A stretch of 27,682 nt of DNA. It comes from an uncultured Austwickia sp. (GTDB lineage: Bacteria > Actinomycetota > Actinomycetes > Actinomycetales > Dermatophilaceae). Shown here in pieces: positions 7,394 to 15,671 of the stretch; position 1 is the stretch's first letter; the number at the start of each line of letters is the position of its first letter. The translations under genes were made by a program, and so were the position numbers. A model generated the notes under the pieces. The model worked only from the letters and a program-made list of their open reading frames with translations, searched no databases and was not told where the DNA came from. The stretch covers positions 1 through 27,682 of the forward strand of contig CAKUSI010000018.1 in the NCBI GenBank assembly GCA_934678955.1. The letters run 5' to 3'.

Positions 7394-7545
7394 GGCTCCG
7401 TCCCCCGTGGCGGGCCGATCGACCCCCTGACAGGTCGAGTGCGATGACGCCGGTGTCCCGCACACCCCAAGGATGCGAAACGAGGGGCTCGACTCCACAC
7501 GGGACCCCGGAAATCAAACTTTCGGCGTAAGTCCGGACGTCCGAC

Positions 7546-8820
7546 TCAGACAAAAGGATGATCCTCCGCGCCGCGATCGACCGCTTCCACCGGCTCCAGA
7601 TCCGGCGGCTCGCTCTCGGGGGGCGCGAAGGGAAGGATCGCCTCGACGACCCACAGGCCGTCGCCCTGCGAGGCGCTGAACGTGCCGCCGAGGATCGACA
7701 GGCGCTCCTCCAGCCCCGAGAGCCCGAGCCGGGTCGAGGGCAGCCTGCGCCGGGAGCGCACGTCGCCGCCTGGGACGTCGGCGTTGCTGACCCGGATGCG
7801 GAGGCCACGGTCCTCCTCGCGCACCACGATGCTGCACGGCGCCCCCTCCGGGGCGTGCTTCACGATGTTCGTCGTGGCCTCCCGCAGCACGCGGTCGGCG
7901 GCGAGTTCCACGCTGCGCGGCATCGGCCCGACCTGACAGGACACCTCGACCGGGAACTCGAGGGAGCGCAGCCGCTCGGCCACCGCCTGGACCACCACCG
8001 ACACCTCGCGGGCCTCCGCGGCGCCGCTCTCGTCGATCAGGTCGCTCGTGCGCAAGACCTGCAGCAACCGCTTCAATTCGTCCAGTGCCGTGCGCGAGGT
8101 GCGTTCGATCTCGTCGCGTGCCTCGGCCAACTGGCCGGGCTCATCGGTCATCCGCATGAGCGAAGCCTGCATCGTGATGATCGTGAGCTCGTGCGCGACG
8201 ACGTCGTGCAGTTCCCGCGCCAGGAGCGAGCGCTCTCGCTGCCGCGCCACTTCGGCCTGACGCGCGAGTTCGGCGACGCGCTCCTCCGCCCGCTTCCGAC
8301 GGCGTACCGCATTGCCGAAGGCCCAGGCGACCGCCCCCACCAGCAGCAACAACGGAGCCCGCAGGAAGAGCACGTCGAGGGGCGCCGTACGACCCAGGGC
8401 AATACGGACGGCCGCTTCCACGACGAAGACGACCACGACCGTTGCCGTGACCTTCCGATCGTTGCGGAACGCCGCCCCGGCGAGGGCCACTCCGACAGCC
8501 AGAACTACCGGTGTGGTGCCGTGGAAGAGTCCGAGCACGGAGCACAGCCCGGCGAAGAACGCGCTGAGCCAGCCGCGCCGGAAGGCGAGCGCGATCAGCG
8601 TCGCGGACAGGGCCGCGGATGCCGCGATGTGCAGACCCGAGGCCGGCCAATCCTGACGCGCCAGCGCGCCGCGCGTGTCGTCCAGAAACGAGACGACCGC
8701 GTAAATGATGACGAGCAGAGAGAACCAGTAGAGCGCCCGGTGCTCCGGCAACCCGGCGTCGCGCAGCGAGTATGTCGCGGGCTTCAGCGCGCGACGTCCC
8801 TCAGCTCGGATGCGGAGCAT
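7546..8820 (-). CDS. NarL/DesK-type sensor histidine kinase
   Basis: This 424-residue membrane kinase has about 140 residues of hydrophobic N-terminal sequence forming roughly five to six transmembrane helices (about 30-170) with only short loops. A basic, coiled-coil linker (RRRKRAEERVAELARQAE) follows. The HisKA_3 dimerisation helix holds the phosphoacceptor His205 in ARELHDVVAHE. The HATPase domain has an N-box with Asn318 (REATTNIVKHA) and RLGLSGLEERL. There is no PAS or extracellular sensor domain, so the signal is likely sensed in or at the membrane. It lies 68 bp downstream of a small secreted-peptide gene on the same strand, and the response regulator at 9253 is divergent from that peptide. 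The three genes therefore form a plausible signalling unit. The ATG start at 8820 has only a weak ribosome binding site, which could mean coupling to the peptide transcript. Confidence 0.93.
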   Translation of the reverse strand: MLRIRAEGRRALKPATYSLRDAGLPEHRALYWFSLLVIIYAVVSFLDDTRGALARQDWPASGLHIAASAALSATLIALAFRRGWLSAFFAGLCSVLGLFHGTTPVVLAVGVALAGAAFRNDRKVTATVVVVFVVEAAVRIALGRTAPLDVLFLRAPLLLLVGAVAWAFGNAVRRRKRAEERVAELARQAEVARQRERSLLARELHDVVAHELTIITMQASLMRMTDEPGQLAEARDEIERTSRTALDELKRLLQVLRTSDLIDESGAAEAREVSVVVQAVAERLRSLEFPVEVSCQVGPMPRSVELAADRVLREATTNIVKHAPEGAPCSIVVREEDRGLRIRVSNADVPGGDVRSRRRLPSTRLGLSGLEERLSILGGTFSASQGDGLWVVEAILPFAPPESEPPDLEPVEAVDRGAEDHPFV

Positions 8821-8888
8821 GGCGCAGCCGAGCGGATGACCCCAACCGGGCCGAGAGCCTCACCGGCGCCGCAACTCGGGCCGGTCGG

Positions 8889-9095
8889 TCAGTTGCAGAG
8901 TCGCGGGAACGCCTCACAGAACTTGTCCCAGATCCCGAAGGTTCCGGCCTCGCCCCTGCCGCCCCTGTCCCCTCGGTCGTCCGACTGTTGAATCGTGGGA
9001 GCCTGCGCCGCCGAGACCTGCGCCGCGTTCGCCACGCCGGGAGCCATCGCCAAGACCGCGATGAAGGCTGCTGCCGCCACCGTTGCGCGCTTCAT
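8889..9095 (-). CDS. Small secreted peptide with C-terminal cysteine pair
   Basis: This 68-residue frame starts at the ATG at 9095, with AAGGAGA ideally placed upstream (about 9104-9110). Residues 1-24 are a textbook signal peptide: MKR, a hydrophobic Ala/Val/Leu core, and VANA before AQ, so signal peptidase cleavage after residue 24 is likely. The mature part of about 44 residues has a Gln/Ser/Ala stretch, a charged low-complexity DRGDRGGRGEAG segment, and ends GIWDKFCEAFPRLCN. The two Cys (60 and 67) are six residues apart and could form a small disulfide loop at the extreme C-terminus. I know no family for it. Its position, immediately before a sensor kinase and divergent from a regulator, suggests a ligand, accessory or target of that system. 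The same frame continues open upstream, but that extension is antisense to the regulator and not signal-like. Confidence 0.82.
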   Translation of the reverse strand: MKRATVAAAAFIAVLAMAPGVANAAQVSAAQAPTIQQSDDRGDRGGRGEAGTFGIWDKFCEAFPRLCN

Positions 9096-9252
9096 GATCC
9101 TCGTCTCCTTGAGATCAGTGTTTGGGTCGGCGACCTGCGATTGCGCTGTTCGACATCGCACGCGCCGCCTCGCGAAAGTGGATCGCGCCCCCAGCGACTG
9201 ACAGAATCGCCTACAGCCAACCCTATCCCACGAGCGCAAGAGGGGGCGGACG
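9096..9252. promoter_or_regulatory. Divergent promoter region between the peptide/kinase genes and the response regulator
   Basis: These 157 bp must carry the promoters for both directions. The ribosome binding sites are clear on each side (AAGGAGA for the peptide, AGAGGGGGCGG for the regulator). I do not find a convincing consensus -35/-10 pair or a palindromic operator by eye. Confidence 0.45.
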
Positions 9253-9951
9253 ATGCGAGACGCCACCGTCCTCATCGTGGATGACCAGCAGCTCATGCTG
9301 CAGGCGCTCAAGGTCTTCGTCTCCGCCGCACCGGATCTCACCGTGGTCGGAGAGGCGACGAACGGCGTCGAGGCGATCGAACGGTGCGCCGCGCTCAACC
9401 CGGACGTGGTGCTCATGGATCTCCAGATGCCGGTGCTGAACGGCGTCGACGCCACTCGACGGATCCACGCGGCCCAGCCCGACGTGCGCATCATCGCGGT
9501 CACCACCTTCGGGACGACAGAGGCCGTGGTCGCGGCGTTGCGCGCGGGGGCGAGCGGATACCTGCTCAAGGACACCGAGCCCGAGGCGCTGGTGGCGGCC
9601 ATCCGGGACGTGCTGGAGGGCCGCAACGTCCTGCATCCCGCGGTGACCGGGGCACTCGTCGAGGCGGTCAAGGCGGCGCCACGCTCGCCGGTCCCCCCGC
9701 CCGCCGCGCTGGACGACCAGGGCCCCGAGGGCCTGAACGCCCGCGACCTCGCCGTGATCCGACTGCTCGCCCAGGGGCTGAGCAACGCCGAAATCGCCTC
9801 CGACCTGTTCCTCTCCGAGGCCGCGGTCAAGTCCCGCCTGACCCAGATCACTCAGAAGCTCGGCGTGCACAACCGGGTCCAGGTGCTGGTGCGCGCCTGC
9901 GAGCTGGAGCTGGTGGAGCCGCGCCTGCGCCGGGAGTCACCGGCCGAGTGA
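9253..9951 (+). CDS. NarL/FixJ-family response regulator
   Basis: This 232-residue two-domain regulator has a receiver with acidic pocket Asp10/Asp11 (VLIVDDQQ), phosphoacceptor Asp56 (VLMDLQMP), the switch Thr in AVTTFG and the conserved Lys in LLKD. A linker of about 35 residues contains PVPPPAAL. A LuxR-type helix-turn-helix follows at about 161-215 (LNARDLAVIRLLAQGLSNAEIA, then SEAAVKSRLTQI). The likely partner is the kinase at 7546-8820, which lies across the divergent peptide gene; this is inferred from proximity. The start has a purine-rich AGAGGGGG about 8 bases upstream. It ends 40 bp from the convergent ADP-ribosylglycohydrolase gene. Confidence 0.95.
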   Translation: MRDATVLIVDDQQLMLQALKVFVSAAPDLTVVGEATNGVEAIERCAALNPDVVLMDLQMPVLNGVDATRRIHAAQPDVRIIAVTTFGTTEAVVAALRAGASGYLLKDTEPEALVAAIRDVLEGRNVLHPAVTGALVEAVKAAPRSPVPPPAALDDQGPEGLNARDLAVIRLLAQGLSNAEIASDLFLSEAAVKSRLTQITQKLGVHNRVQVLVRACELELVEPRLRRESPAE

Positions 9952-9991
9952 TCCGAGGCGCAGGCGAACCCCCGCAGTGCCAGGCTCCAGC

Positions 9992-10945
9992 TCAGGCCGG
10001 CTCCAGCCGGAGGATCGCCAGCCGGTAATCCTCCTCGAGCGCCTCGACCCAGGCATCGGGCCACGCGTCCACGCCGTGTCGGGCGCCGACGAGCGCGCCC
10101 GTCATCGAGGCCAGCGTGTCCGAATCCCCGCACGTGCGCGCCGCCCGGCGAAGAGCGCCGACCGGGTCGTCGGCGTACCGGATGGCCACCACCAGCGCAG
10201 TCGCTACCGCCTCCTCGGCGATCCAGCCCGGTCCCGACAGCCGGCACGGGTCCTCAAGGTCATCCCAACAGTCGAGTGCCTCGCGGGCGTCGACCAGGCT
10301 GCTGCGCGCAACCGCCACCCCGATCGGCCACCACGAACCCCGCGTGTAGTCCGGGTGCTCCTCCAACGGACTCAGCAGCGAGGGGCACGGCACGTCCAGG
10401 GCCCGCTGCGCCGCATCGATCCAGTCCAACGGCGGCTCCCCCGCCGCAGCGGCGCGTAGCGCCCCCTCCCAGGCCAGCAGGGCGGCGCAGGTCACCGGGT
10501 GTCCGTGCGTCATGGCGGATTGGAGCAGGGGCGCCGGATCTCCGGGCTCCGTCATCAGGATCGCCGAGTGGGCCCGCATCACACCGCCGTTACCCGGCGA
10601 CTGCGGGTCGGTGGCCCGCGCCCACTCGGCAGGGTCGGCCAGTTCGGCCAGACGCAGGGCGGAGGAGATGCAGGTGGCTCCCGGGGAGCGGCCCTCGTGG
10701 TGGTCGCCCTCCACCCACTCCACGAACCGGCGTGCCAGCCGGGCCTCCAGCGACCCGTCATCGTCGCGGAGGGCCCCGGCGACGGCCAGTGCAAGCTGCG
10801 TGTCGTCCGTCACGAGCGCAGGGCAGGGGAGGTCGACGTGCGCAAGCCCCGCGTTGCGCGCCGACGCGAACTCGGTCGGCCGACCCATCGCGTCGCCCAG
10901 CGCGGCGCCGAGCATGGCTCCGTGGAGCGTGGCGCGGTCGATCAC
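9992..10945 (-). CDS. ADP-ribosylglycohydrolase family protein (DraG-like)
   Basis: This 317-residue cytosolic enzyme of the DraG/ARH fold removes ADP-ribose from proteins, nucleic acids or small adducts using a binuclear Mg2+ site. The N-terminal motif GAMLGAALGDAMGRPTEF, the first metal motif TDDT (46-49), NGGVMR (119-124) and the C-terminal metal motif GDSDT (Asp274, Asp276) are all present, so it should be active. I chose the GTG at 10945, which has GGAGGGG upstream and directly precedes the conserved N-terminus. The open frame to 11110 adds an Arg/Gly-rich stretch that looks non-coding. No ADP-ribosyltransferase or macrodomain gene is adjacent, so the substrate is not indicated. It sits between two unrelated two-component systems and is divergent from the second. 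Confidence 0.93.
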   Translation of the reverse strand: MIDRATLHGAMLGAALGDAMGRPTEFASARNAGLAHVDLPCPALVTDDTQLALAVAGALRDDDGSLEARLARRFVEWVEGDHHEGRSPGATCISSALRLAELADPAEWARATDPQSPGNGGVMRAHSAILMTEPGDPAPLLQSAMTHGHPVTCAALLAWEGALRAAAAGEPPLDWIDAAQRALDVPCPSLLSPLEEHPDYTRGSWWPIGVAVARSSLVDAREALDCWDDLEDPCRLSGPGWIAEEAVATALVVAIRYADDPVGALRRAARTCGDSDTLASMTGALVGARHGVDAWPDAWVEALEEDYRLAILRLEPA

Positions 10946-11187
10946 GCGTGGCCCCCCTCCCCGTCCGGCTCGTTTCACATCGTACGAAGCCCGCGCGGCA
11001 CGCGCCTGCCGCGAAAGTAGGGAGGCCCCACGTGCGCGACCAGCCCCTCCCCTGGGGCACATCGTGCCAGCAGGGCCAGGCCGGCCGCAGAAGCCCGGTG
11101 CGAAACGCACCAGGCGTGACGAATGTCAGGACGCGAGGATGACATGCGCCGTAGGCCGCAGCAGCGTGCTCAGGCCATCCTGAGGGC

Positions 11188-12459
11188 ATGGCATCCACCC
11201 CCGCAGCCCGCAGCGCGGCCGGCGCGATCACGACGCAGAAGCGTGCGGCGACCGCGGAGGGCAACCTGCGGTCCGCCCTTCGGCGTGGGTCCGCACCCGT
11301 CGACCCGTCACCCGACGAGGAGCGTCGCGCTGACGCCGACGTTCGCGGAACCGGCACCCCCCGCGGCGCCTGGATCGGGGCGGCGTGGATCGGCTTCTGG
11401 CTGCTGCTGCTCGTCCCCTTGGTGGTCTCCTCGCTCCGACGCGGTGACGCCGCTGGCTGGGGTGCTGCGGGCGCCGTGGCGCTCGGGGCCGCCGCGTACG
11501 CGGTCGCGGCCTGGATCGGCTTCGATCCCCGCCGCCCGGCGCGGGTCTCGCGCGTCGGCCTGGCCTGCGTCGGGATCGGGGTGTTCGCGACGGTGCTGAC
11601 GATGGGCCTGATCGGCGAGGCAGGACTGGTCCTCGTGCCGTATGTCGCCGTGTCCATGGTGTGCAGCATGCCGCTGGCCTTCGGAGTGCCGATCACCCTC
11701 GGCGGCCTCGCCCTCACGCTGGTCGGCGTGGGCGGCTTCGGCTGGGGAATCGACCACCCGTCGGGGATGATGGGCGGGATCCTGCTCGGAGCCGTCATCG
11801 CCACCCTCGGCACCTCGATGGGCCGCTGGTCGATCCAGCGGGACGTGGCCGCGTCGCAATATCGTCGCCAGGCCCTCGAGCTCGGTATCCAGGACGAACG
11901 CAACCGGATGGCCCGAGACCTGCACGACATCCTCGGACACTCCCTCACGGTGATCTCGCTCAAGGCCGACCTCGCCGGCAAGCTGATCGAACGCGATCCG
12001 CAGGCGGCCCAGCAGGAGCTTCGGGAGGTCCAGGCGCTCGCCCGCTCCGCGTTGGCCGACGTGCGGGCGACCGTGAACGACTATCGCGAGATCTCCTTGG
12101 TGAGCGAGCTCGTCCGGGCCCGCCAGGCGCTCACCGACGCCGGCGTCCGCTCCGTGCTGCCCGCCGCCGTCGACGACGTCGATCCGGAGCGGCGCGAGCT
12201 CTTCGCGTGGGCCGTGCGGGAGGCTGTCACCAACGTGATCCGGCACGCGGGGGCCCGGACCTGCACGGTGACGCTGGCCCGCGACCGCCTCACGGTCAGC
12301 GACGACGGCCGCGGCCGGGTGGGGTCCGGCGACGGTAGCGGACTGGATGGCCTGCGCGAACGTGCCCGCAGGGCCGGCGCCGTCGTGGAAACGGGGCCGC
12401 GCGGCGGCCCCGATTCGACGCGGCCGGGTTTCGTGGTGACGGTACGGGAGGACTCGTGA
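11188..12459 (+). CDS. DesK-type sensor histidine kinase
   Basis: This 423-residue kinase opens with about 60 hydrophilic residues, then four to five transmembrane helices (about 62-210). The HisKA_3 helix has His246 in MARDLHDILGHSLTVISLK, the N-box has Asn349 (REAVTNVIRHA), and the G1 motif DDGRG is at 372-376, followed by GLDGLRER. Compared with the kinase at 7546, it keeps the acidic D-box that the other replaces with VSNAD. DesK-like kinases often sense membrane state or cell-envelope stress, but no desaturase or ABC exporter is adjacent to name the output. The start ATG has only a short GAGG upstream, and the long N-terminus makes it somewhat uncertain. The stop overlaps the regulator start by 4 bases (GTGA), which means tight translational coupling. 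Confidence 0.93.
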   Translation: MASTPAARSAAGAITTQKRAATAEGNLRSALRRGSAPVDPSPDEERRADADVRGTGTPRGAWIGAAWIGFWLLLLVPLVVSSLRRGDAAGWGAAGAVALGAAAYAVAAWIGFDPRRPARVSRVGLACVGIGVFATVLTMGLIGEAGLVLVPYVAVSMVCSMPLAFGVPITLGGLALTLVGVGGFGWGIDHPSGMMGGILLGAVIATLGTSMGRWSIQRDVAASQYRRQALELGIQDERNRMARDLHDILGHSLTVISLKADLAGKLIERDPQAAQQELREVQALARSALADVRATVNDYREISLVSELVRARQALTDAGVRSVLPAAVDDVDPERRELFAWAVREAVTNVIRHAGARTCTVTLARDRLTVSDDGRGRVGSGDGSGLDGLRERARRAGAVVETGPRGGPDSTRPGFVVTVREDS

Positions 12460-13070
12460 GCATCCGGGTGTTGCTGGCCGACGACCAGGCCCTGGTCCGC
12501 GGTGCCCTGGCCGCGCTGCTGTCCTTGGAGGACGATCTGGAGGTCGTCGGGCAGGTCGGGCGCGGCGACGAGGTGCTGGCCGCCTGCAGGGAGTGCTCGC
12601 CCGACGTCGTCCTCATGGACGTCGACATGCCGGGAATGGACGGCCTGGCGGCGACCGCGCGAGTCCGCGAGGAACTGCCGGACGTCAAGGTGCTGATCGT
12701 GACGACCTTCGGGCGGCCCGGGTTCCTGAAGCGGGCGATGCACAGCGGGGCGCACGGGTTCGTGGTGAAGGACACGCCCGCGGACGACCTGTCGGAGGCC
12801 GTCCGGCAGATCGCCGCAGGGCTCCGGGTCGTGGACCCCGCCTTGGCGGCGGACTCCCTCGTGCTGGGCGAGTCGCCGCTGACCCCCCGGGAGACCGAGG
12901 TGCTGCAGGCGGCCGCGGACGGCGCCACGGTCGCGGTCATCGCCAAGCGGGTCCACCTGTCCGAGGGCACCGTCCGCAACCACCTGTCCTCCGTGATGGG
13001 CAAGACGACCTCGGGCACGCGGGCGGAGGCGGTCCGCGTCGCCATCTCGCACGGCTGGATCCTCGGCTGA
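12456..13070 (+). CDS. NarL/DesR-type response regulator
   Basis: This 204-residue regulator starts at a GTG that overlaps the kinase stop codon. The receiver has Asp9/Asp10 (LLADDQ), phosphoacceptor Asp55 (VLMDVDMP), the switch Thr in IVTTFG and Lys in VVKD. A short linker leads to a LuxR helix-turn-helix (LTPRETEVLQAAADGATVAVIA, then SEGTVRNHLSSVMGK) at about 141-200. The overlap and gene order identify the kinase at 11188 as its partner. It is shorter than the 9253 regulator because it lacks the Pro-rich interdomain linker. Its targets are not evident from the window. Confidence 0.95.
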   Translation: MSIRVLLADDQALVRGALAALLSLEDDLEVVGQVGRGDEVLAACRECSPDVVLMDVDMPGMDGLAATARVREELPDVKVLIVTTFGRPGFLKRAMHSGAHGFVVKDTPADDLSEAVRQIAAGLRVVDPALAADSLVLGESPLTPRETEVLQAAADGATVAVIAKRVHLSEGTVRNHLSSVMGKTTSGTRAEAVRVAISHGWILG

Positions 13071-13140
13071 AGGCCGCGCATATTCGCCGGGTGCCCCTCG
13101 CTTGTCCCGGAGGCTGCGGGCCCGCGGGCTAGGGTGAACC

Positions 13141-14100
13141 ATGCGCACCGGCGAGCGTGTCCTGGCGGCGGCGGACGGCACCGACCTGTTCGTGCACTCC
13201 TGGCTCCCCGAGGAGGCATTCCCCGGGGGTGCCCGCGCCGTGGTGCAGGTGGCGCACGGGATGGCCGAGCACGCCGGGCGGTACGGGCAGTTCGCACAGG
13301 CCCTCACCCAGGCCGGATACGGCGTCTACGCCGATGATCACCGCGGCCACGGCCGCACCGCCGGCGCCCTGGCGCACGCCGGCTACCTGGCAGGGTCCCG
13401 CGGGTGGGACCGCCTCGTCGGCGACCAGCTCACGGTCACCGAGCACGTGGCCGCCTCCCACCCCGGAGTCCCGATCGTCCTGTTCGGACACAGCATGGGC
13501 AGCTCACTGGCCCGCGCCTACGCCCGTCGCCACGGGGAGGGCCTGGCCGCCCTGGTGCTGTCCGGGGTCAGCGGCGACCCCGGGGTCCTGGGTCGCGCTG
13601 GCCACGCCGCCGCCCAGCTGGAGATGCGCGTGCGCGGACGCAAGGCCCGCAGCCCGGTCATGGACAAGCTCCTCTTCGGCACGTTCAACCGTCCGTTCGC
13701 CAAGGACGGCGGCGCGCGGACCGACTTCGACTGGCTTTCCCGGGACGCGGCCGAGGTGGACGCGTACGTGGACGATCCCTGGTGCGGCTTCGTGTGCACC
13801 ACCAGCTTCTACGCGGACCTGATCGGCGGCGTCCGGGCGGCCACGAGCAGCTGCGAGGGCGTGCCCGAGGACCTGCCGGTGCTGATCGTGGTCGGTGCCG
13901 AGGATCCGGTCGGCGGCGAGGCGGCCGGCGTGCAGGTGCAGCGGCAGTATTGCGACGCGGGGCTGGAGGACGTCTCCCTGCGGGTCTATGCGGGAGCCCG
14001 TCACGAACTGCTCCACGAGACCAACCGGCGCGAGGTCCTGGACGATGTGCTGACCTGGCTGGACGAGCGCTTGACCACGCCCACGCCCAACGGGGGCTGA
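13141..14100 (+). CDS. Alpha/beta-hydrolase, monoacylglycerol lipase-like (serine aminopeptidase S33 / Hydrolase_4)
   Basis: This 319-residue enzyme has no signal peptide. The oxyanion-hole HGM (about 39-41) is followed by the typical AEHAGRY and DHRGHG motifs of monoacylglycerol lipase and lysophospholipase (PldB-like) members. The triad reads as Ser118 in GHSMG, Asp255 in GAEDPVGG and His288 in ARHELLHE. It should hydrolyse monoacylglycerols or lysophospholipids in the cytosol or at the membrane face. AGGGTG lies just before the ATG. It begins 70 bp after the response regulator on the same strand and may share its transcript, though nothing ties their functions. Confidence 0.93.
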   Translation: MRTGERVLAAADGTDLFVHSWLPEEAFPGGARAVVQVAHGMAEHAGRYGQFAQALTQAGYGVYADDHRGHGRTAGALAHAGYLAGSRGWDRLVGDQLTVTEHVAASHPGVPIVLFGHSMGSSLARAYARRHGEGLAALVLSGVSGDPGVLGRAGHAAAQLEMRVRGRKARSPVMDKLLFGTFNRPFAKDGGARTDFDWLSRDAAEVDAYVDDPWCGFVCTTSFYADLIGGVRAATSSCEGVPEDLPVLIVVGAEDPVGGEAAGVQVQRQYCDAGLEDVSLRVYAGARHELLHETNRREVLDDVLTWLDERLTTPTPNGG

Positions 14101-14193
14101 CGCGCACCACCCGACCTTTCACCCTTGACCACGACGATGCCCGGCGAGGTCGTACCGTGGCCCCGGGACACCGCAGCGAGGTGGAGGTGAGGC

Positions 14194-14979
14194 GTGAGCA
14201 ACGTCCAGATCGCGCTGCTGCTGTGCCTCGGCGCGGGGCTCGCCACGGGACTCGGCAGCATCATCGCGCTCGCCCACCGGCGACCGGGCCCCCGGTTCCT
14301 CGGCGCCAGCCTCGGTCTGTCCGCCGGCGTCATGATCTTCGTCTCGATGGTGGAGCTGCTCCCCAAGGCAGGACAGCTCGTCGCGGGCACCGTCGGCGAG
14401 GATCGGGCGGGGTGGGTGGCGTTCGGAGCGTTCCTCCTCGGAGTGCTCGTCGTCGGCGTGATCGACCGGATGGTCCCCAGCGAGGTGAACCCGCACGAAC
14501 CCGTCGACAGCGAGGCCTACCGGCGGGCCCTGCTGATGCGCACGGGCCTGATGACCGCCTTCGCGCTCGCGATCCACAACTTCCCCGAGGGTTTCGCCAC
14601 CTTCATGGCAGCGATGGCCGATCCCAAGCTGGGGGTGCCGGTCGCGGCAGCGGTCGCGATCCACAACATCCCGGAGGGAGTGGCGGTCGCGGTCCCCGTC
14701 TACCAGGCCACCGGCTCGCGACAGAGGGCGTTCTTGTACTCCTTCTCCTCCGGTCTCGCCGAGCCGATCGGGGCGCTCGCCGGGTTCCTCATCCTGGCGC
14801 CGTTCCTCAACGATATGGTGACGGGCATCACATTTGCCGGAATCGCCGGAATCATGGTCTTCGTCTCGGTGGACGAGCTCTTGCCCAGCGCCCACGAGTT
14901 CGGCGACCATCACGCCGCGGTCTATGGGGTGATGGGAGGCATGGCCGTGATGGGCGTCAGCCTCCTCGTCCTCGCGTAA
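14194..14979 (+). CDS. ZIP-family divalent metal transporter (ZupT-like)
   Basis: This 261-residue inner-membrane protein has about eight transmembrane helices. The signature metal-binding helices carry HNFPEG (128-133) and HNIPEG (157-162), and GLAEPIGA follows in the next helix, as in ZupT-type importers of Zn2+ with relaxed specificity for Fe2+, Mn2+ or Co2+. The loop between helices 3 and 4 contains His101 and several acidic residues. Start is a GTG with GGAGGTGAGGC upstream. The next gene encodes a Cys4 zinc-finger protein, but there is no direct evidence of a regulatory link. No Zur-like operator is recognisable upstream. Confidence 0.93.
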   Translation: MSNVQIALLLCLGAGLATGLGSIIALAHRRPGPRFLGASLGLSAGVMIFVSMVELLPKAGQLVAGTVGEDRAGWVAFGAFLLGVLVVGVIDRMVPSEVNPHEPVDSEAYRRALLMRTGLMTAFALAIHNFPEGFATFMAAMADPKLGVPVAAAVAIHNIPEGVAVAVPVYQATGSRQRAFLYSFSSGLAEPIGALAGFLILAPFLNDMVTGITFAGIAGIMVFVSVDELLPSAHEFGDHHAAVYGVMGGMAVMGVSLLVLA

Positions 14980-15062
14980 CCCGCCCGCGACGGGCCGTGA
15001 CCAGAAGCGATTTACCTGCCGTCCTTCGACCGTTCAGCCCCCGCGTCGGCCATGATGGTGGG

Positions 15063-15671
15063 GTGAGCAACGCCGCCATACTGCCTGATATCCGTTACGC
15101 CCTCATCGGCGGCCACGTCGTGGTCGATTTGATGAACACCGTCGAATGGCGTCTCGACCCCGACCAGTCGGCCGAAGAGCTGACCTCGTTCGGGCACCTC
15201 ATCGCGTGGGCGCGACAGTCCGAACTACTCACGCCTGAAGAGGTGAGTACCCTCACGACCCTCACCGCGGAGCACCCGCGGCTCGCCGAGCGGGCGTTGA
15301 GTGACGTCATGGAGCTGCGCGAGCACGCGTACGCCGCGCTGTTGCAGGGCGACGACGCCGCCGCCGTGGCGTTGACCGAGCGCTATGTGCAGGCCCTGTC
15401 CCGCGCGCAGCTCAACCGCAACGACGCCGACTGGGCCTGGGCGGATCGGACCGTCACGCTCGATACCATCGGCGACCGGCTGGCCATCGCCGCGGTCGAC
15501 CTCATGCGCTCCGCCGAGGTGAAGTGGCTGCACCAGTGCGAGGACGTCATCTGCGGGTGGGTCTACCTGGACACCTCGCGGCGCCGCAACCGCCGCTGGT
15601 GCATCGCCGACGAGTGCGGCAACCGCAACCGGGCTCGCGCCTATTACGCGCGGAAGACGGGCCGTGGCTGA
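15063..15671 (+). CDS. CGNR zinc-finger / ABATE-domain putative transcription regulator
   Basis: This is a 202-residue protein from the GTG at 15063. The N-terminal ABATE-type domain (DLMNTVEWR at about 22-30, then helical) precedes a C-terminal CGNR finger: Cys159, Cys164, Cys180 and Cys185 in HQCEDVICGWVYLD, RRWC and ECGNRNRARAYYARK. CGNR fingers are thought to bind DNA in a stress-responsive, possibly stress-sensing family. The frame is open a long way upstream, but that part is out of phase with the real hydrolase and transporter genes and has no plausible start. The ribosome binding site is weak (GGTGGG). The stop overlaps the start of the next gene by 8 bases, so the permease is translationally coupled to it. 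Confidence 0.9.
   Translation: MSNAAILPDIRYALIGGHVVVDLMNTVEWRLDPDQSAEELTSFGHLIAWARQSELLTPEEVSTLTTLTAEHPRLAERALSDVMELREHAYAALLQGDDAAAVALTERYVQALSRAQLNRNDADWAWADRTVTLDTIGDRLAIAAVDLMRSAEVKWLHQCEDVICGWVYLDTSRRRNRRWCIADECGNRNRARAYYARKTGRG

Larger units (their letters stand above)
7211..7545. other. 335-bp convergent intergenic region with two strong hairpins
   Basis: It lies between the second CPTC gene (plus) and the sensor kinase gene (minus). The hairpins at 7267-7303 and 7344-7393 are listed separately and would stop transcripts from both sides. From 7394 to 7545 I see no coding region with a ribosome binding site and no further clear structure. Confidence 0.6.

Noticed and set aside
7558..8991. 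477-codon plus-strand frame opposite the sensor kinase
   Set aside because: It is a shadow of the kinase gene, with no recognisable domain or ribosome binding site.
9223..9870. Minus-strand frame opposite the response regulator
   Set aside because: The plus strand holds a complete receiver and LuxR domain. The minus frame has no family features.
13404..15062. Long plus-strand open frame leading into the CGNR gene
   Set aside because: It runs out of phase through the real lipase and ZIP transporter genes and has Arg/Gly-rich composition. Only the part from 15063 matches a family.
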